Shown: positions 36,600-48,742 of the stretch, piece by piece
Position numbering within the stretch: the stretch's first letter is position 1
How the letters are laid out: the number at the start of each line of letters is the position of its first letter
Assembly (NCBI GenBank): GCA_051453625.1
Contig: JBOZIK010000001.1
Coordinates: 95,952,091-96,010,410, forward strand
Length of the DNA: 58,320 nucleotides
DNA from: Welwitschia mirabilis
Lineage: Eukaryota; Gnetophyta; Gnetopsida; Welwitschiales
Reading direction: 5' to 3'
Notes under the pieces: generated by a model
The model's input: the letters and a program-made list of their open reading frames with translations, nothing else
Database searches by the model: none
What the model was told of the DNA's origin: nothing
Position numbers and translations under genes: made by a program

Positions 36600-37906
36600 G
36601 TAATCTAATTGCACATAACTAGAAGGAATGAAATTAATAATCTTTATGTACAATTTTTTCCTTTTGCTCTAAAGGTTTAGTCCCATGACTGCGAGACGTA
36701 CAACAAAGAGTATCACTCTCTAAAGTTTAAATAACTAGTTACCCTGATGAGTTTTACTTATATAATTTAACATATTATAATATAAGTCAATGGTCAGTCA
36801 CAAGATAATCTTAATATGTCTTAAAAAGGGCTAATTACAAGACTCAATAGAAAAAAATATAAAAACAAATGCAAAATTTAAATAGAATCATACAAAGATA
36901 TAAAATAAAGCATCACACAAGATTGAAGAATAAAACAAGACCATACAGAGATGCAAGTATTGATTGAGATCATATAAAGATTCAAGAATTAGATAAGACC
37001 AAATCCAAAATTGGATGTAAGACTTGTAAACTTTTGAAGACTTTAACACTTTTAAGGATTTTAAGACTCTATTGCTTTCCAAGTTCCAAGTTATAAAATT
37101 ATCAAAATCCTATAATAGAGGATTTCTCAAAAACATACAAATAAAAGGAGAAGGAAGTTTTATTTGTAGTAATAGGATGTAGTATTAGACCAATGAAATA
37201 TTAATTTATGAAATAGGGAGATCCATCAAGTAAAGATAAAGTGGAGTAATCATAGTATTAATGAAGCTACTTGGAAGCTAGAGGAAATAATGAAAAATCA
37301 AGAGCCAAATCTTTTTGAATCTCATAACATGTAGTTAGATGTTCTTAAACACTTTATAAATCTTGATTCCTAGGATTGAATTAGTCTAAGTAATGGAGGA
37401 CATCATATCCTATATTTTATAAACCTTAATTACTTAGATATCAAGTATATTAATCTTGTAATCAGATGATGAATTAATCTTCTTTAAAGACCTTATCAAA
37501 ATAAGATGGTATTTAATATTAACCTTAGTTTGTAATTTTCATAATTCATTATAAAAATTATAGTAATTGTGTTATAAGGTTTTTATAAAAAGATCTATCC
37601 AAACATTTAAAGTGATATAATCCTATTATGTAAGGAATTAAAGTCACTTGATAAAATTAATGAATTGAAAATTTTAAGAGAACATATATTTTATATTTTA
37701 AATACACATTTAAATTATTCATAAATGTAATAAATGTACTATATTATGAATAGTTATTTTCTTCCTTGAATTATGTGATTAATAGATTTTATGCATTATG
37801 AAATAAATAAGCATTTAAATAAATACATGCGTTCTTACCTAGAACCAGGAATAATGAATGAGTAGATTTATTCTATCATAACTTTTATTTTCTTAAGATA
37901 TGTAAG
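36600..37906. other. A+T-rich DNA, no gene
   Basis: No coding region, RNA gene or element end recognised between the tandem duplication and element 2. Confidence 0.6.
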
Positions 37907-37911
37907 GACAT
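37907..37911. repeat. Target-site duplication of element 2, left
   Basis: GACAT precedes the 5' LTR (TGATTC...) and is repeated at 49866-49870 after the 3' LTR. Confidence 0.82.
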
Positions 37912-38270
37912 TGATTCATTGGTAAATTGTATCTATTAGATGGGGTGTTATGAGCTATTTTGCAAGACATTTATATATGTTTAGATGTAAATTTGAGGAT
38001 TTTGAAGAACTGATAGATGATCATAGAAATGTATTATTCTTGGCATGATTAGAGGAATCTAAAGCATATTTTGATATATAATTCCTTAGAGAAAGATCAC
38101 TGATGCAAAAGGAAGACTTCTCTTTAGTTAAGAAGATAAAGAAGACTATCGTCCCCTCTATCATCCCCATGACAAGCAAGACAAAAACACTGCAGATGCA
38201 CATTGGATGCTAACATGGATTGAAGCCGGTACTACTGAGACATCATTTGCAAAGGGGTATCATCCCCATG

Positions 38271-38295
38271 GTCATCCCATGACATGTAGGATGAC
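38271..38295 (+). repeat. CATCCCC-family hairpin in LTR
   Basis: GTCATCC (38271-38277) and GGATGAC (38289-38295) form a perfect 7-bp stem with an 11-nt loop. Similar units lie about 110 bp upstream and 56 bp downstream. Confidence 0.6.
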
Positions 38296-38453
38296 AAATG
38301 TAATGTTTGATCCATCATCCCCTTGATTATTCCCATGATAACTAAGACGACACTTGTAACTGCCAACCAACCTTTGTTTGTTTCATCCATTTATTTCTGG
38401 TAATTGAGCATGTTTAGCAGGACCTTTTGTGCATCAATTTTGTTTCTTAACCC

Positions 38454-38461
38454 TATAAATA
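38454..38461 (+). promoter_or_regulatory. TATA box in 5' LTR of element 2
   Basis: TATAAATA followed by a CT-rich stretch (CTTTGACTTTCCTCTCC). The 3' LTR has the same arrangement at 49286-49293, so it is conserved between the two LTRs. Confidence 0.65.
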
Positions 38462-39034
38462 AGACCTTCTTTGACTTTCCTCTCCATATTCATTTGCACC
38501 AGATAGTCTCATGATAGGAGACCGAAGGGCTTGAGATCCATCTCACAAGTTGCACAAAGACATTCTCTTGGTGAAGGGTTATGCATCCTCCATTAAGGCT
38601 CAGCTATTTTGTAACTTAGATGATAGATTAACTTTAATATAAAACTCTATTTTCAATTATGCATTTTATTTTTGTTATATTTTCCTTATAGTTTATGTTT
38701 TCCTTGATCTACTGAGAAGTGCTATTGACAATATAGATCTCAAAGGTAGCCTTTTTAAGGCTGAAGAAAGTAGTTTTAGATTTATTTTACATTGCATTTA
38801 GATTTATTTACACTTACATTACATCATATATTTATTTCTTGCACTTTTTTTAAGTTTTGTTTATGATATTTTCTTTAAAAATCAATTCTCATTCTTCTCT
38901 CATAAGTCTTCAATGAGTTACAACATTTTGGTCACTGCAATTCATACTAGAGTGTGTATTTCATAATCTATATATTTTGATTAACAGGATTTGAAGTAAG
39001 ATGTAAAGTTATAAAAAAATGCACTATAATGTCT

Positions 39035-39052
39035 TGCTGCTATTTATGGGGA
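39035..39052 (+). other. Primer-binding site of element 2, decayed tRNA-Asp type
   Basis: TGCTGCTATTTATGGGGA lies just after the 5' LTR and matches 11 of 18 positions of the expected complement of tRNA-Asp, with the GGGGA end intact. It aligns with the primer-binding site of element 1. Confidence 0.6.
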
Positions 39053-39199
39053 AGGCTATTAACGAGCACAAGGATTATCATCATTTAAGTAAGTAAATCA
39101 GATTTCTATTCAGTTCCTTATCTGTAGTGATGTTGTATTTCTTAATTAGGATTCATACATTTTTAATCTATAGTTTTTGGTTTTTCATGGTTGGTTTAA

Positions 39200-39580
39200 A
39201 TAGTTATCATCCTCTCTATTGTTCACATGATATTAGGAATGATAGCACTAGTTTTATTAGTTTTAATTTCTATCTATGAGCTTTTTTTCATTTTTAGTTT
39301 TACTAGTTAAATAAGTATTATTTTGTTTGTCATCCCCATGATAAGGTGGACGATGGCTATTTTTTTAGCTTTTAGTTTTACATTATAATTTTCTATTAAT
39401 ATAATAATTATCATTATCCATTATCTCTTGTGTCATTCACATAATCAAAAGAATGATAATGTGTATTTTTGGCTTTTGGCTTCTACTCTACAAAATTTTT
39501 GTTTTCTACTTTGTGGTTTTGTTATTTCTTCTGTTATCACCATGATAGTTAGAATGACTATTAATTATTTTTTATTTAAT
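39200..39580 (+). repeat. Leader tandem units with CATGA core (element 2)
   Basis: Four units have CATGA/CATAA cores at 39226, 39337, 39440 and 39541, spaced 111, 103 and 101 bp. Each core is preceded by TTCA/TCATCC-like and followed by GGA(A/C)GAT- or GAATGA-like words that can pair. In unit 3, TCATTC (39433-39438) pairs with GAATGA (39451-39456). The spacers share TTTTAG(C/T)TTTTAG-like text. Same position as the three units in element 1. Confidence 0.6.
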
Positions 39581-39816
39581 TTTATATTATTTCCTATTTA
39601 CAAGATGTTATGACATGGTCAATCTAGGAAAAAAGTATCAAAGAGAAAGGCTATTAATAGAAGAGAATGTTAGAGAAGAATTGGTCAACTTCAAAATCAA
39701 ATTGGAAAAACAATCTCCAAGTGTATACAATATTTCTTATGAATTTATTTTTTGAATTAGATCCCATAAAAGAAAATTTTATAAAAGATAGTTTAGAAAA
39801 AGAAGATAATTTTACA

Positions 39817-40760
39817 ATGTTGAGTGTTGCACAAAAGCAAAAACAAGTTGTACGGTCTTCAACCCCTAGCCCTAATGTGAACCTTACCCTTTGGGAATTA
39901 ATAGCAAATACAAAACAAGAAATTCAAACCCCTTTTGATTTATCACTAAAATATTATGTTGAATTAAAGAACCTAAATTCCTATTCAATCTTTATTAGTA
40001 AACATGATGAGGATCCCCTCCAACACATTGCAGATATAAAGTAGTTAATTCTTACCTCAAGTAACAGAAAGAAAAGGATTAGTGATTGAACACATATGGT
40101 CATTTTTAATGATTTTTAGGGAAGAGTAAGACTTTAGCTAAAAACTATATCTAATAAAAGTTTAAAATCTTGAGATCAAGTTCAAGAGACTTTTACTAAA
40201 ATATTTAGGAGTGAAGCAACTATTAGAAAAAGAAAAAAAGAAAACAAATTTTCAACAACAACCAAATGAGGATTATGCTTTCACATACGAATGCTTTGTT
40301 ATAGAAATTCACTCTAACCTAGTAGATAATTTCACTTAAGAAGAACTATTTGACTAATTTTATAGTGGGCTAAACCACTAAATAAAACAACTCATGAATT
40401 TCTCTTATGGTGAAAACCTTATGAACCTCACATTAGAAAATGCCTAGAAAACATTAGAAGAACTTGTAGAGGTAAGTCAAACTTGGTTAACATTAAGAGA
40501 TAACTACACTATAGGGAAAATCATTAAATATTTAAAAGAAGTTAAACAAGAAAAGAAGGTAGATAAAATAAAATAAAACCCTACAAATTTGATTAAATAA
40601 TTCACAACAACTTTGGAAAAGTATACATATATGATTCTAGATGCAAAATCAATAACTAAAAAGAATGTTATCCCAACATGTAACTTATGTGAGTACAACT
40701 ACGAAATAATCAAAGATTGACCACTATTACCAACCTATAAAGAGAAAATACATGAATAAG
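39817..40760 (+). pseudogene. gag: gag of element 2, decayed
   Basis: Start at ATG 39817 (MLSVAQKQKQVV), matching the gag start of element 1. The frame is open to 40044 with LWELIANTKQEIQTPFDLSL and EDPLQHIADIK. Beyond this, stops and frame changes break the Retrotrans_gag core. The frame is also open upstream to 39667, but that part is not conserved in element 1. A zinc-knuckle region ends this segment near 40700 (CNLCEYN...). Non-functional as read. Confidence 0.75.
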
Positions 40761-41329
40761 TTTATGCTTTCAACAAAAAAATTTCAAACTTTCATAACCA
40801 AAACCAAAACCAGTTACAACGTAGAATGAATTCACAATCCAGTTTTCAAACCTTTGATAACAAACTAAAAAATTTTCAAACCAATTTTCAACCTTTCAAA
40901 AATCTATTTAAAAATTCAAACTTTTAACTAAGTTTATCAAACTTTCAACATCAAGATGATTCACTTAGAAATTCTATAGATGAACTTAGAAAGTCATAAG
41001 AAAAGACAAATTCTAGATATAAAAGATAAATGTCAACATTGAAAACTTAGTAGATGTCCTTTAATAAATAATGTTGGCAAATCAAAGACCACTAGGATCA
41101 TTAGCACCATAGATTTTATCAAATCATAATGAAGTGAGAGAAGATTGTAAGGCTGTAATATGAAGTGGGCATGAAGTAAACCCTTCTCCTTGTGAAGCAT
41201 TAACCTTTTAAAATGAAACTAGAGGAGATAAGAAAGAGGAAGACATCAAAATATTAAAAAATATCAAGTTTTCTTTTCTTTGAAAAATTTTTAAAAAAAT
41301 TCTTTACAATAAATAGAAAAGAAATTAGC

Positions 41330-42033
41330 TACCTCTTAGCTTGATAGGCTTAGCACTAATTCAACTTTCAATGAAAATCTCAAAATCTTAATGCAAAATA
41401 CAAGTATGAACTTACCATTATGGAAACTTTTACAAGAAGTCCAAAATACTCTAATCTATCAAAAGACTTAACAAGAAGAAATCAAAAGCAAGTTATTCCG
41501 AGCAAAGTATTTTTTAGCTTAATATCTCATAAACTTAGTATTACCAAAAACTCCAAGATTTAAGAATCCAAGGGAAACAACAATGAGTGCTATATTAGAG
41601 GGAAATAAAAGGATCAAAGGTCTTTAATTGAGATTAGAGTGAGTGTTAACATCATGTCATTACACATTTGCAAAAGACTTGGTTTAAAAGATAGAATAGA
41701 GCCTACTTAGATTCTCTTAGGATTAGAAAACACATCAGTTAAGAAACCCTTTGGGATTATCAAAGATTTATTAATTCAAATTAAAGAGGCATCCTACCTG
41801 ATAGATGTGGTTATCATAGAGGTCAAACATAATGGAGGTTATCCATTTATTTTAGGAAGATCCTTTTGTGGAACAATCCATTGCATTATATGCATAAGAA
41901 CTAGGATGATGGAGTGTCATTTAGGAAATGAAAGTTTTTAATTAGAGTTTTTGATATAACTAAGAAAGTCCTAGGTGATGAATGAAATGTAGAAAGTCAC
42001 ATTAAATCAACTTTATTCCTTTAACATCTTCCC
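41330..42033 (+). pseudogene. pol: Protease of element 2, version 1, decayed
   Basis: SLIEIRVSVNIMSLHICKRL stands where relatives have an ALxDLGASxNLMPL active site. The catalytic Asp codon is GAG at 41630-41632. KPFGIIKDLLIQ, VVIIEVKHNGGYPF and a LGRSF-like word follow, matching the Athila protease layout. Stops are frequent. Confidence 0.7.
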
Positions 42034-42306
42034 NNNNNNNNNNNNNNNNNNNNNNNNNNNNNNNNNNNNNNNNNNNNNNNNNNNNNNNNNNNNNNNNNNN
42101 NNNNNNNNNNNNNNNNNNNNNNNNNNNNNNNNNATTTCTCTTATGGTGAAAATCTTATGAACCTCACATTAGAAAATGCCTAGAAAACATTAGAAGAACT
42201 TATAGAGGTAAGCCAAACTTGGTCAACATTGAAATAAAACCACACTGTAGGATAACTCATAAAAGATTTACAAGAGGTTAAATAAGAAAAGGAGGATCCT
42301 ACAAAT

Positions 42307-42501
42307 TTGCTTAGAAATTTCACACAAAATCTAAAGAAGTATAATAAAATTAATTTAGATGCCAAATCCACAACTAAGAAAAGTGTTGTAACATGTGACT
42401 TATGCAAGGATAACTATCACGCAACCAAATATTTTCTACTATTGCCAACATATAAAGCAAATAACATGAAGAAGTTTGTACCTTCAATCAAAAATTTTTA
42501 A
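42307..42501 (+). pseudogene. gag: Distal gag with damaged zinc knuckle, version 2
   Basis: Open 64-codon stretch with TCDLCKDNYHATKYF. The C-x2-C-x4-H spacing of a CCHC knuckle is present, but the last Cys position is Phe. Version 3 at 42826-43020 reads CDLCKDNYHATKDF and has the same defect. The CCHC knuckle of Gag normally binds element RNA. Confidence 0.6.
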
Positions 42502-42825
42502 ACTTTAAAACCAAAACTAGTCACAACCTAGGTTGAATACGAAAATATTTNNNNNNNNNNNNNNNNNNNNNNNNNNNNNNNNNNNNNNNNNNNNNNNNNN
42601 NNNNNNNNNNNNNNNNNNNNNNNNNNNNNNNNNNNNNNNNNNNNNNNNNNCTTATGGTGAAAACCTTATGAACCTCACATTAGAAAATGCCTAGAAAACA
42701 TTAGAAGAACTTGTAGAGGTAAGCCAAACTTGGCCAACATTGAAATAAAACCGCACTGTAGGATAACTCATAAAAGATTTACAAGAGGTTAAATAAGAAA
42801 GGAGGTAGAAGACAATCCTACAAAT

Positions 42826-43020
42826 TTGCTTAGAAATTTCACAACAACTCTAAAGAAGTATAATAAAATTAATTTAGATGCCAAATCAACAACTAAGAAA
42901 AATGTTGTAACATGTGACTTATGCAAGGACAACTATCACGCAACCAAAGATTTTCTACTATTGCCAACATATAAAGAAAATAACATGAAGAAGTTTGTAC
43001 CTTCAATCAAAAATTTTTAA
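42826..43020 (+). pseudogene. gag: Distal gag with damaged zinc knuckle, version 3
   Basis: Near-identical to version 2, including the missing last Cys of the knuckle. Open for 64 codons and followed by the spacer and version 3 of the protease. Confidence 0.6.
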
Positions 43021-43469
43021 ACTTTTAAAACCAAAACTAGTCACAACCTAGGTTGAATAGAAAATATTTAACAAGAAGTTTAAAAATTTTCAAAATAATT
43101 TTTAACCTTTTAAAAACTAATTCAAAAATTCAAACTACAAATCAAGTTCATCAAACTTTTAACATTTAAATAATTCACTTTAAAACTCTATTAATAACCT
43201 TATAAAATTACAAGAAAATAAAAATGCCAACATTGGAAACTCAGTAAATTTCCTTTAACAAACAATATTGGCAAACTAAAGATCATAGGGATCATTGATA
43301 ACACAACATTTTCCAAACCCTAATAAAATGAGAAGAGATTGTAAGGTTGTAATATAAAGTGGCATGAAGTAAGCCCTATTTCTTTTAAAGCATCAACCTT
43401 TCAAAATAATACTAGAGATGATGAGAAAGAAGAAGACATCAAAATATTAGAAAATTACAACTTCCCTTA

Positions 43470-44234
43470 TCTTGGTAAAAGTAAAAAAAGGCTTCTTCAC
43501 AATAATTAGAAAGCAACTAGCTACCCCTTGGCTTGATAAGCTTAATACTAATTCAACTTTCAATGAACATCTCAAAGCCATGATAAAAAGTGTGAGAATA
43601 AATTTACTCTTTTGGAAAATTTTGCAAACAAATCCAAGGTACTCAAAGCTATGAAAAAATTTAACAAGAAGAAAATAAAAACGAGTTATTCTAGTAAAGT
43701 ATTTTTAGCTCAATCACTTATAAATTTAGTGTTATAAAAATCTTCAAAATTTAAAGATCCAGGGGTAGCAATAGTGAAGTGTTACATTAAAGGAAAAAAA
43801 TGATCAAGAAAGATTTAATTAACATTAGATCAATTGTTAACATCATGTCATTAGAAATTTGTAAGAGAATTGGTTTAGAAAGTAAAATAGAGCCTACTCA
43901 GATTCTCTTAGAGGTAGTAGACACTTCAGTTAAGAAAACCTTAGGTGTCATCAAAGATTTAGTAATATAAATTAAAGAGGCCTACTACTTAATATTTGTA
44001 GTTTTTATAAAGGTTAAACATAATGAATGTTATCCATTACTTCTAGGATGAGCCTTCTATGCAATAGTCCACTGCATTATTGATAAAAGAACTAGGATGA
44101 TGGAGTGTCACCTAGGAAATAAAAAGTTTTCAATTAGAGTTTTTGATGTAGCTAAGAAAGACCTAGGTGATGAATAGGACATAAAAAATAAAGTCAAACC
44201 AAATTTATTCCTTCAACATTGTTCCTTCCCTAGA
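43470..44234 (+). pseudogene. pol: Protease of element 2, version 3, decayed
   Basis: STFNEHLKAMIK near 43555 precedes the protease. The active-site region reads DLINIRSIVNIMSLEICKRI; the catalytic Asp position is AAC (Asn) at 43821-43823. EPTQILLEVVDTSVKKTLGV follows. Stops and frame changes throughout. Confidence 0.7.
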
Positions 44235-44760
44235 AGAAATATGGCTAATGTTACATGAGCCTACACTTTATGATGATTTACTTAAAATAAAGAAATTAGA
44301 AGTTATTGATATGTCTAACTCTGAGCAGTTAGAAAATTACTTTTTAGATTAGAATGAAGAATAAATAAAGCCCTTAGATTACAAGGAAGTCCAACTATTA
44401 ACATCAAATAAAAACTCATACCTTAATGGTGGTCATCCACTAAATGAGCCAGAAACTAAAAATTTCAATTTGAATTTAAATATTAAAAACCTTCCTATTG
44501 TACTCAAGTATATTTTTCTTTTTAATGATTGAAATAAACCTCTCTGAATCAATGAAAATATCTTCCCTGAATAAGAGTCAACATTAATATTTCTTTTAAC
44601 TTCCAAAATTTGTGCACTTGCATGGTCTTATAAAGATTTATCTGCTATTCCTCTTTTCCTTCAATTGATTTTACTCAAAACTAATTATATACCTTTTATG
44701 TTTTATCAATTGGTGAATATTTGGTTTGGGCCTTATTTCTCCAAAAGAATGTAATATCAT
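44235..44760 (+). pseudogene. pol: Protease-RT linker of element 2, then deletion
   Basis: KNLPIVLKYIFLFND and CALAWSYKDLSAI (motif 44620-44640) match the linker before RT in Athila elements and in element 1, here with Trp intact. About 20 more codons resemble the next segment (element 1, 13660-13720). No RT motif follows, so the coding deletion starts near 44700. Confidence 0.65.
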
Positions 44761-44904
44761 GAGATCATAAAAATAAATCCTTTCTTTTTTCTTCCTTTTC
44801 AAAAAAGTTATTTTTAGGATTTGAATAAAATTTCTTTTTAGTTTACTTTAATGTTTTCTTTTTGCTCTTATGTTTTTATGATTTTAACTTTGGTTTTTAT
44901 TTTT

Positions 44905-45110
44905 AAATAGTTGGGTCCTTATCTTCGAGGGAGTACATTCTAATTGCTATGTTGAGATTTCTGATTTAACAACTAAAGAAATTCAAAAAGTTAATGGAAA
45001 AAGGTTGAAAATATATGAGAAACCTTCTAATATAAACATGATAGAAGTACTAGCCTTAGAAGTTCCCCTTGATGAAGAGGTCTTCTTTCCTACTATTTTA
45101 TGAATTTTCT
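44905..45110 (+). pseudogene. pol: Integrase C-terminal tail of element 2
   Basis: GPYL, then VEISDLTTKEIQKVNGKRLK and the following YEK motif, match the end of Athila integrase better than the same segment in element 1. It is joined almost directly to the pre-RT linker, showing an internal deletion of RT, RNase H and the integrase core. The stretch 44700-44905 at the junction is T-rich and unassigned. Confidence 0.7.
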
Positions 45111-48100
45111 CTTAGCTTTTTCCTTTAGAGGTCATTATGACATCACTTTATCATCTTTTAAACATGACTTATGTATTTATTTCGAGGACTAGTCTTTGAC
45201 TTGGGCATCTTAAATTGGTAAGATTTAATTCATCTAATATTAAGGCATCACATGTCTATGAACTTTAGTTTCAAGGAAGATTTTTTATTTTTATGTTTTT
45301 TTTAATGATAAAAAGGTCTTAGATTATTTAAAGGTGTTCTTTTCTGTCTTTTATTTTATTTACCTTTGTCTTTTAGAGTGTTTGGTCATGTGAAATGTTC
45401 AATTTGTGCAAAAACCAAAGAAAAAAAAAGTGAAATAAGGCCATGATGTCTTATATTTGAGATAGCTCAAAAACATGTTCACCATGATGTCCTACCACAA
45501 GTACACTAGGGCAACTTTTCCTAAGAGGGACTTTTGGTAGTGTAATATGGTAGCTACGGGAACTCCACTAGGGGGTTAATCAGCCATGCTTTATAGGTCC
45601 TTACTTATTTAACTGTGGTTGTACTCCCCTCATTATGGACAGTTAGGTAATAAAATAATAATAACTTTGAGGCTACAATATAAATGGTATTCCTATTTTC
45701 ATCAGAGATATTACTTATTTCCTAGACTGTTAAAGTCATTCTACATGATCATTTCATTTATTAGGATTCAGATGTTTGTTATAAGATGTAGGTAGGTGAG
45801 TTCATTTTTAATAAACTCTTTGAACTTATCACTTATTATTTAAAGCATTTAATTTTTATCATCATCATAAACACTACCTTATCAAATGGAATCTTTTTAT
45901 ACATCAAGTCATGCATTTTAAACTAAGTGATGTTATGATTTCTTTCACTTGAATCTGCCAGGTAAAAATTTAGGTAGGTAGGCTATCTTATTTATGTTGC
46001 CTTATGTCCATTTTTTTTGTTTTCTTTCATTGCTTAGTTAGTTATTTCAAAGTCATTTTTGTATTTTCTTATTATATTAGGATATTAACATTTAATGGTT
46101 TCCTTGCTTATTTTTTAATAAAAAGTTGATTTTTGATTAGATTAATTTCTTTGCAAATTTTTATGTTATTTATTTTTAGTCTTTTAAAGTTCTATATTTT
46201 TTTATTGACTACTTTTTCCATGATTGTCAAAAATATTTCATACATATCTATTTTACAAATTTCATATTTCTACACTTAACTTTGCACTTATTTCATAGAT
46301 TTATTTAAATTCAAAAACATTCATCATTCGCCTTCTCATTTCCATCTATTTTCTTTACTTCACTTACTAATATGGGATGTATTATTTTTCTTAGGAGAGG
46401 ACAAGACTCATGTGCATGGATCATTTTCATAAATTTTTATATTATATTAGAGCTTTCATGAGATNNNNNNNNNNNNNNNNNNNNNNNNNNNNNNNNNNNN
46501 NNNNNNNNNNNNNNNNNNNNNNNNNNNNNNNNNNNNNNNNNNNNNNNNNNNNNNNNNNNNNNNNCTATGAACTTTATTTTAAAGGAAAATGCTTTATTTT
46601 TTATGTTTTTCTTAATGATGAAAAGGTCTTAGATTATTTAAAGGTGTTCTTTTCTATCTTTTATTTTATGACTTTACCTTTGTCTTTTAGAGTGTTTGGT
46701 CATGTGAAATGTTCGAAAACCAAAGAAAAAGAAAGTAAAATAAGGCCATGATGTTTTACATTTGAGATAACTCAAAAACATGTTCACCATGATGTCCTAC
46801 CACAAGTACACTAGGGCAAATTTTCCTAAGAGGGACCTTTGGCAGTGCAATATGGTAGCTGCGGAAACTCCACTAGGGGGTTAATCAGCCATGCTTTATA
46901 GGTCCTTACTTATTTAACTGTGGTTGTACTCCCCTCATTATGGACAGTTAGGTAATAAAATAAAAATAACTTTGAGGCTACGATATAAATGGTATTCCTA
47001 TTTTCATCAAAGATATTACTTATTTCCTAGACTGTTAAAGTCATTCTACATGATTATTTCATTTATAAGGATTTAGATGTTTGTTATAAGATGTAAGTAG
47101 GTGAGTTCATTTTTAATAAACTCTTTGAACTTATTATCTAAAGCATTTAATTTTTATCATCATCATAATCAAATGGAATCTTTTTATACATCAAGTCATG
47201 CATTTTAAATTAAGTGATGTTATGATTTCTTTCACTAGAATCTGCTAGGTAAAAATTTAGGTAGGTAGGCTATCTTCTTTATGTTGCCTTATGTCCATTT
47301 TTTTTTGTTTTCTTTCATTGCTTAGTTAGTTATTTTAAAGTCATTTTTGTATTTTCTTATTATATTAGAATCTTAACATTTAATGATTTCCTTGCTTTTT
47401 TTAAATAAAAAGTTGATTTTTGATTAGATCAATTTCTTTGCAAATTTTTATGTTATTTATTTTAGTCTTTTAAAGTTCTAAATGCAGCTCTTAATCTTTT
47501 TTAATTGACTACTTTTTCCATGCTTGTCAAAATATTTCACACATATCTATTTTACAAATTTGATATTTCTACACTTAACTTTGCAATTACTTCATAGATC
47601 TATTTAAATTCAAAAACATTCATCATTCGCCTTCTCATTTCCATCTATTTTCTTTACTTCAGTTACTAATATGGGATGTATTATTTTTCTTAGGGAAGGA
47701 CAAGACTCATTTGCATGGCTCATTTTCATAAATTTTTATATTATATTAGAGCTTTCATGAGATATAAATTTTTTAAAAATTTTCACTCCATACACATTAT
47801 GTGTTACATGTTATTTTACTATGTGATGTATTTGAGATTATTTATGAGCCTATTTTATATTTTTCAGATTAATTTTTCCNNNNNNNNNNNNNNNNNNNNN
47901 NNNNNNNNNNNNNNNNNNNNNNNNNNNNNNNNNNNNNNNNNNNNNNNNNNNNNNNNNNNNNNNNNNNNNNNNNNNNNNNAGGTTAAAATTTAGGGTAGGC
48001 AGACGATCTTCTTAATGTTTGCTTATGTCCATTATTTTTGTTTTCTTTTGTTGTTTAGTTACTTATTTCAAAGTCTGTTCTATATTTTCTTATTATTTTA

Positions 48101-48742
48101 GGACCTTAACATTTAATATTTTTCTTGTCTAGTTCTCAAGAATTTGTTTCTTGATTAGATGAGTTTCTTTGTAAATTTTATGTTATTCATTTCTAGTCTT
48201 TTTAGAGTGCTAAAACAATCATTTTTATGAAGGCACTTTTTTTAGCACACATAGATCTGCTTCATCCGAATTAGCACATTTTTATTATCAACTCTTTAAA
48301 TGCTTATCAAAATATTTCCTATATCTCTATTTTTCAAAATTGACATTTCTACACTCAACTTTGTACTTAGCTTCTCAAATGTTAAAATTCAAAAATACCC
48401 TTCATTTTCATTCTCATTCTCACTTGCTTTCTTTGCCTCAGTAGCCACTATGAAATTTCTTATTTTTCTTAGGGGAGGACAAGACTTATTTTCATGACTT
48501 ATTTTCACAATTTTTTGAGTTATTTCAAAGATTTCATGAAAATTATTTTTCTTTTTTTTTTTAAAATTTTCACTCCATACACATTAAGCGTTACATTTTA
48601 TTTTACTATGTGATGTGTTTGAGATTATTTATGAGCCTATTTTATAATTTCTAAATTAACCTCTTTTAAGAAAATTTGGCTCATAATTGTAGTTGTTCAC
48701 TTAGTTTTTATCAGAGAGTAACAAAGGCTAAGTGGAAGGCTA
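45111..48742 (+). other. Element 2 long 3' non-coding region
   Basis: Homologous to 17041-20334 of element 1. No envelope-like ORF. It contains the conserved hairpin block twice (45488-45650, 46786-46950), because 45256-46464 is repeated at 46565-47763 across a 100-N gap, and 47247-47879 at 47980-48662 across another. TAAGTGGAAGGCTA at 48729-48742 is the polypurine-like site before the 3' LTR. Confidence 0.65.
45488..45650 (+). other. Conserved 3' block with hairpin (element 2)
   Basis: Matches 17527-17686 of element 1 at roughly three quarters of positions by eye. Stem AACTCC (45561-45566) with GGGGTT (45572-45577), loop ACTAG. The repeated copy has the stem at 46866-46871 and 46877-46882. 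Confidence 0.6.

Larger units (their letters stand above)
37912..39031 (+). repeat. 5' LTR of element 2
   Basis: Starts TGATTCATTGG and aligns over its length with 48743-49865. The end is placed 3 nt before the primer-binding site; the terminal CA has decayed, so it may be off by one or two bases. It carries CATCCCC-family units near 38168, 38278 and 38334 and a TATA box at 38454. Confidence 0.85.
40398..44234 (+). repeat. gag-protease segment present in three versions
   Basis: 40398-42033, 42134-42550 and 42651-44234 begin with the same gag text (TCTTATGGTGAAAA). The 100-N gaps 42034-42133 and 42551-42650 separate them. Versions 1 and 3 both run through gag, spacer and protease. Version 2 covers only distal gag. 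Either assembly-retained variants or a real rearrangement. Confidence 0.7.

Noticed and set aside
36720-36770. CTGATGAG word suggesting a hammerhead ribozyme core
   Set aside because: No matching GAAA core partner or stems at the needed spacing.
38157-38345. CRISPR-like array in the repeated CATCCCC units
   Set aside because: Units are degenerate, unevenly spaced and inside a plant-type LTR; no cas genes and a eukaryotic context.
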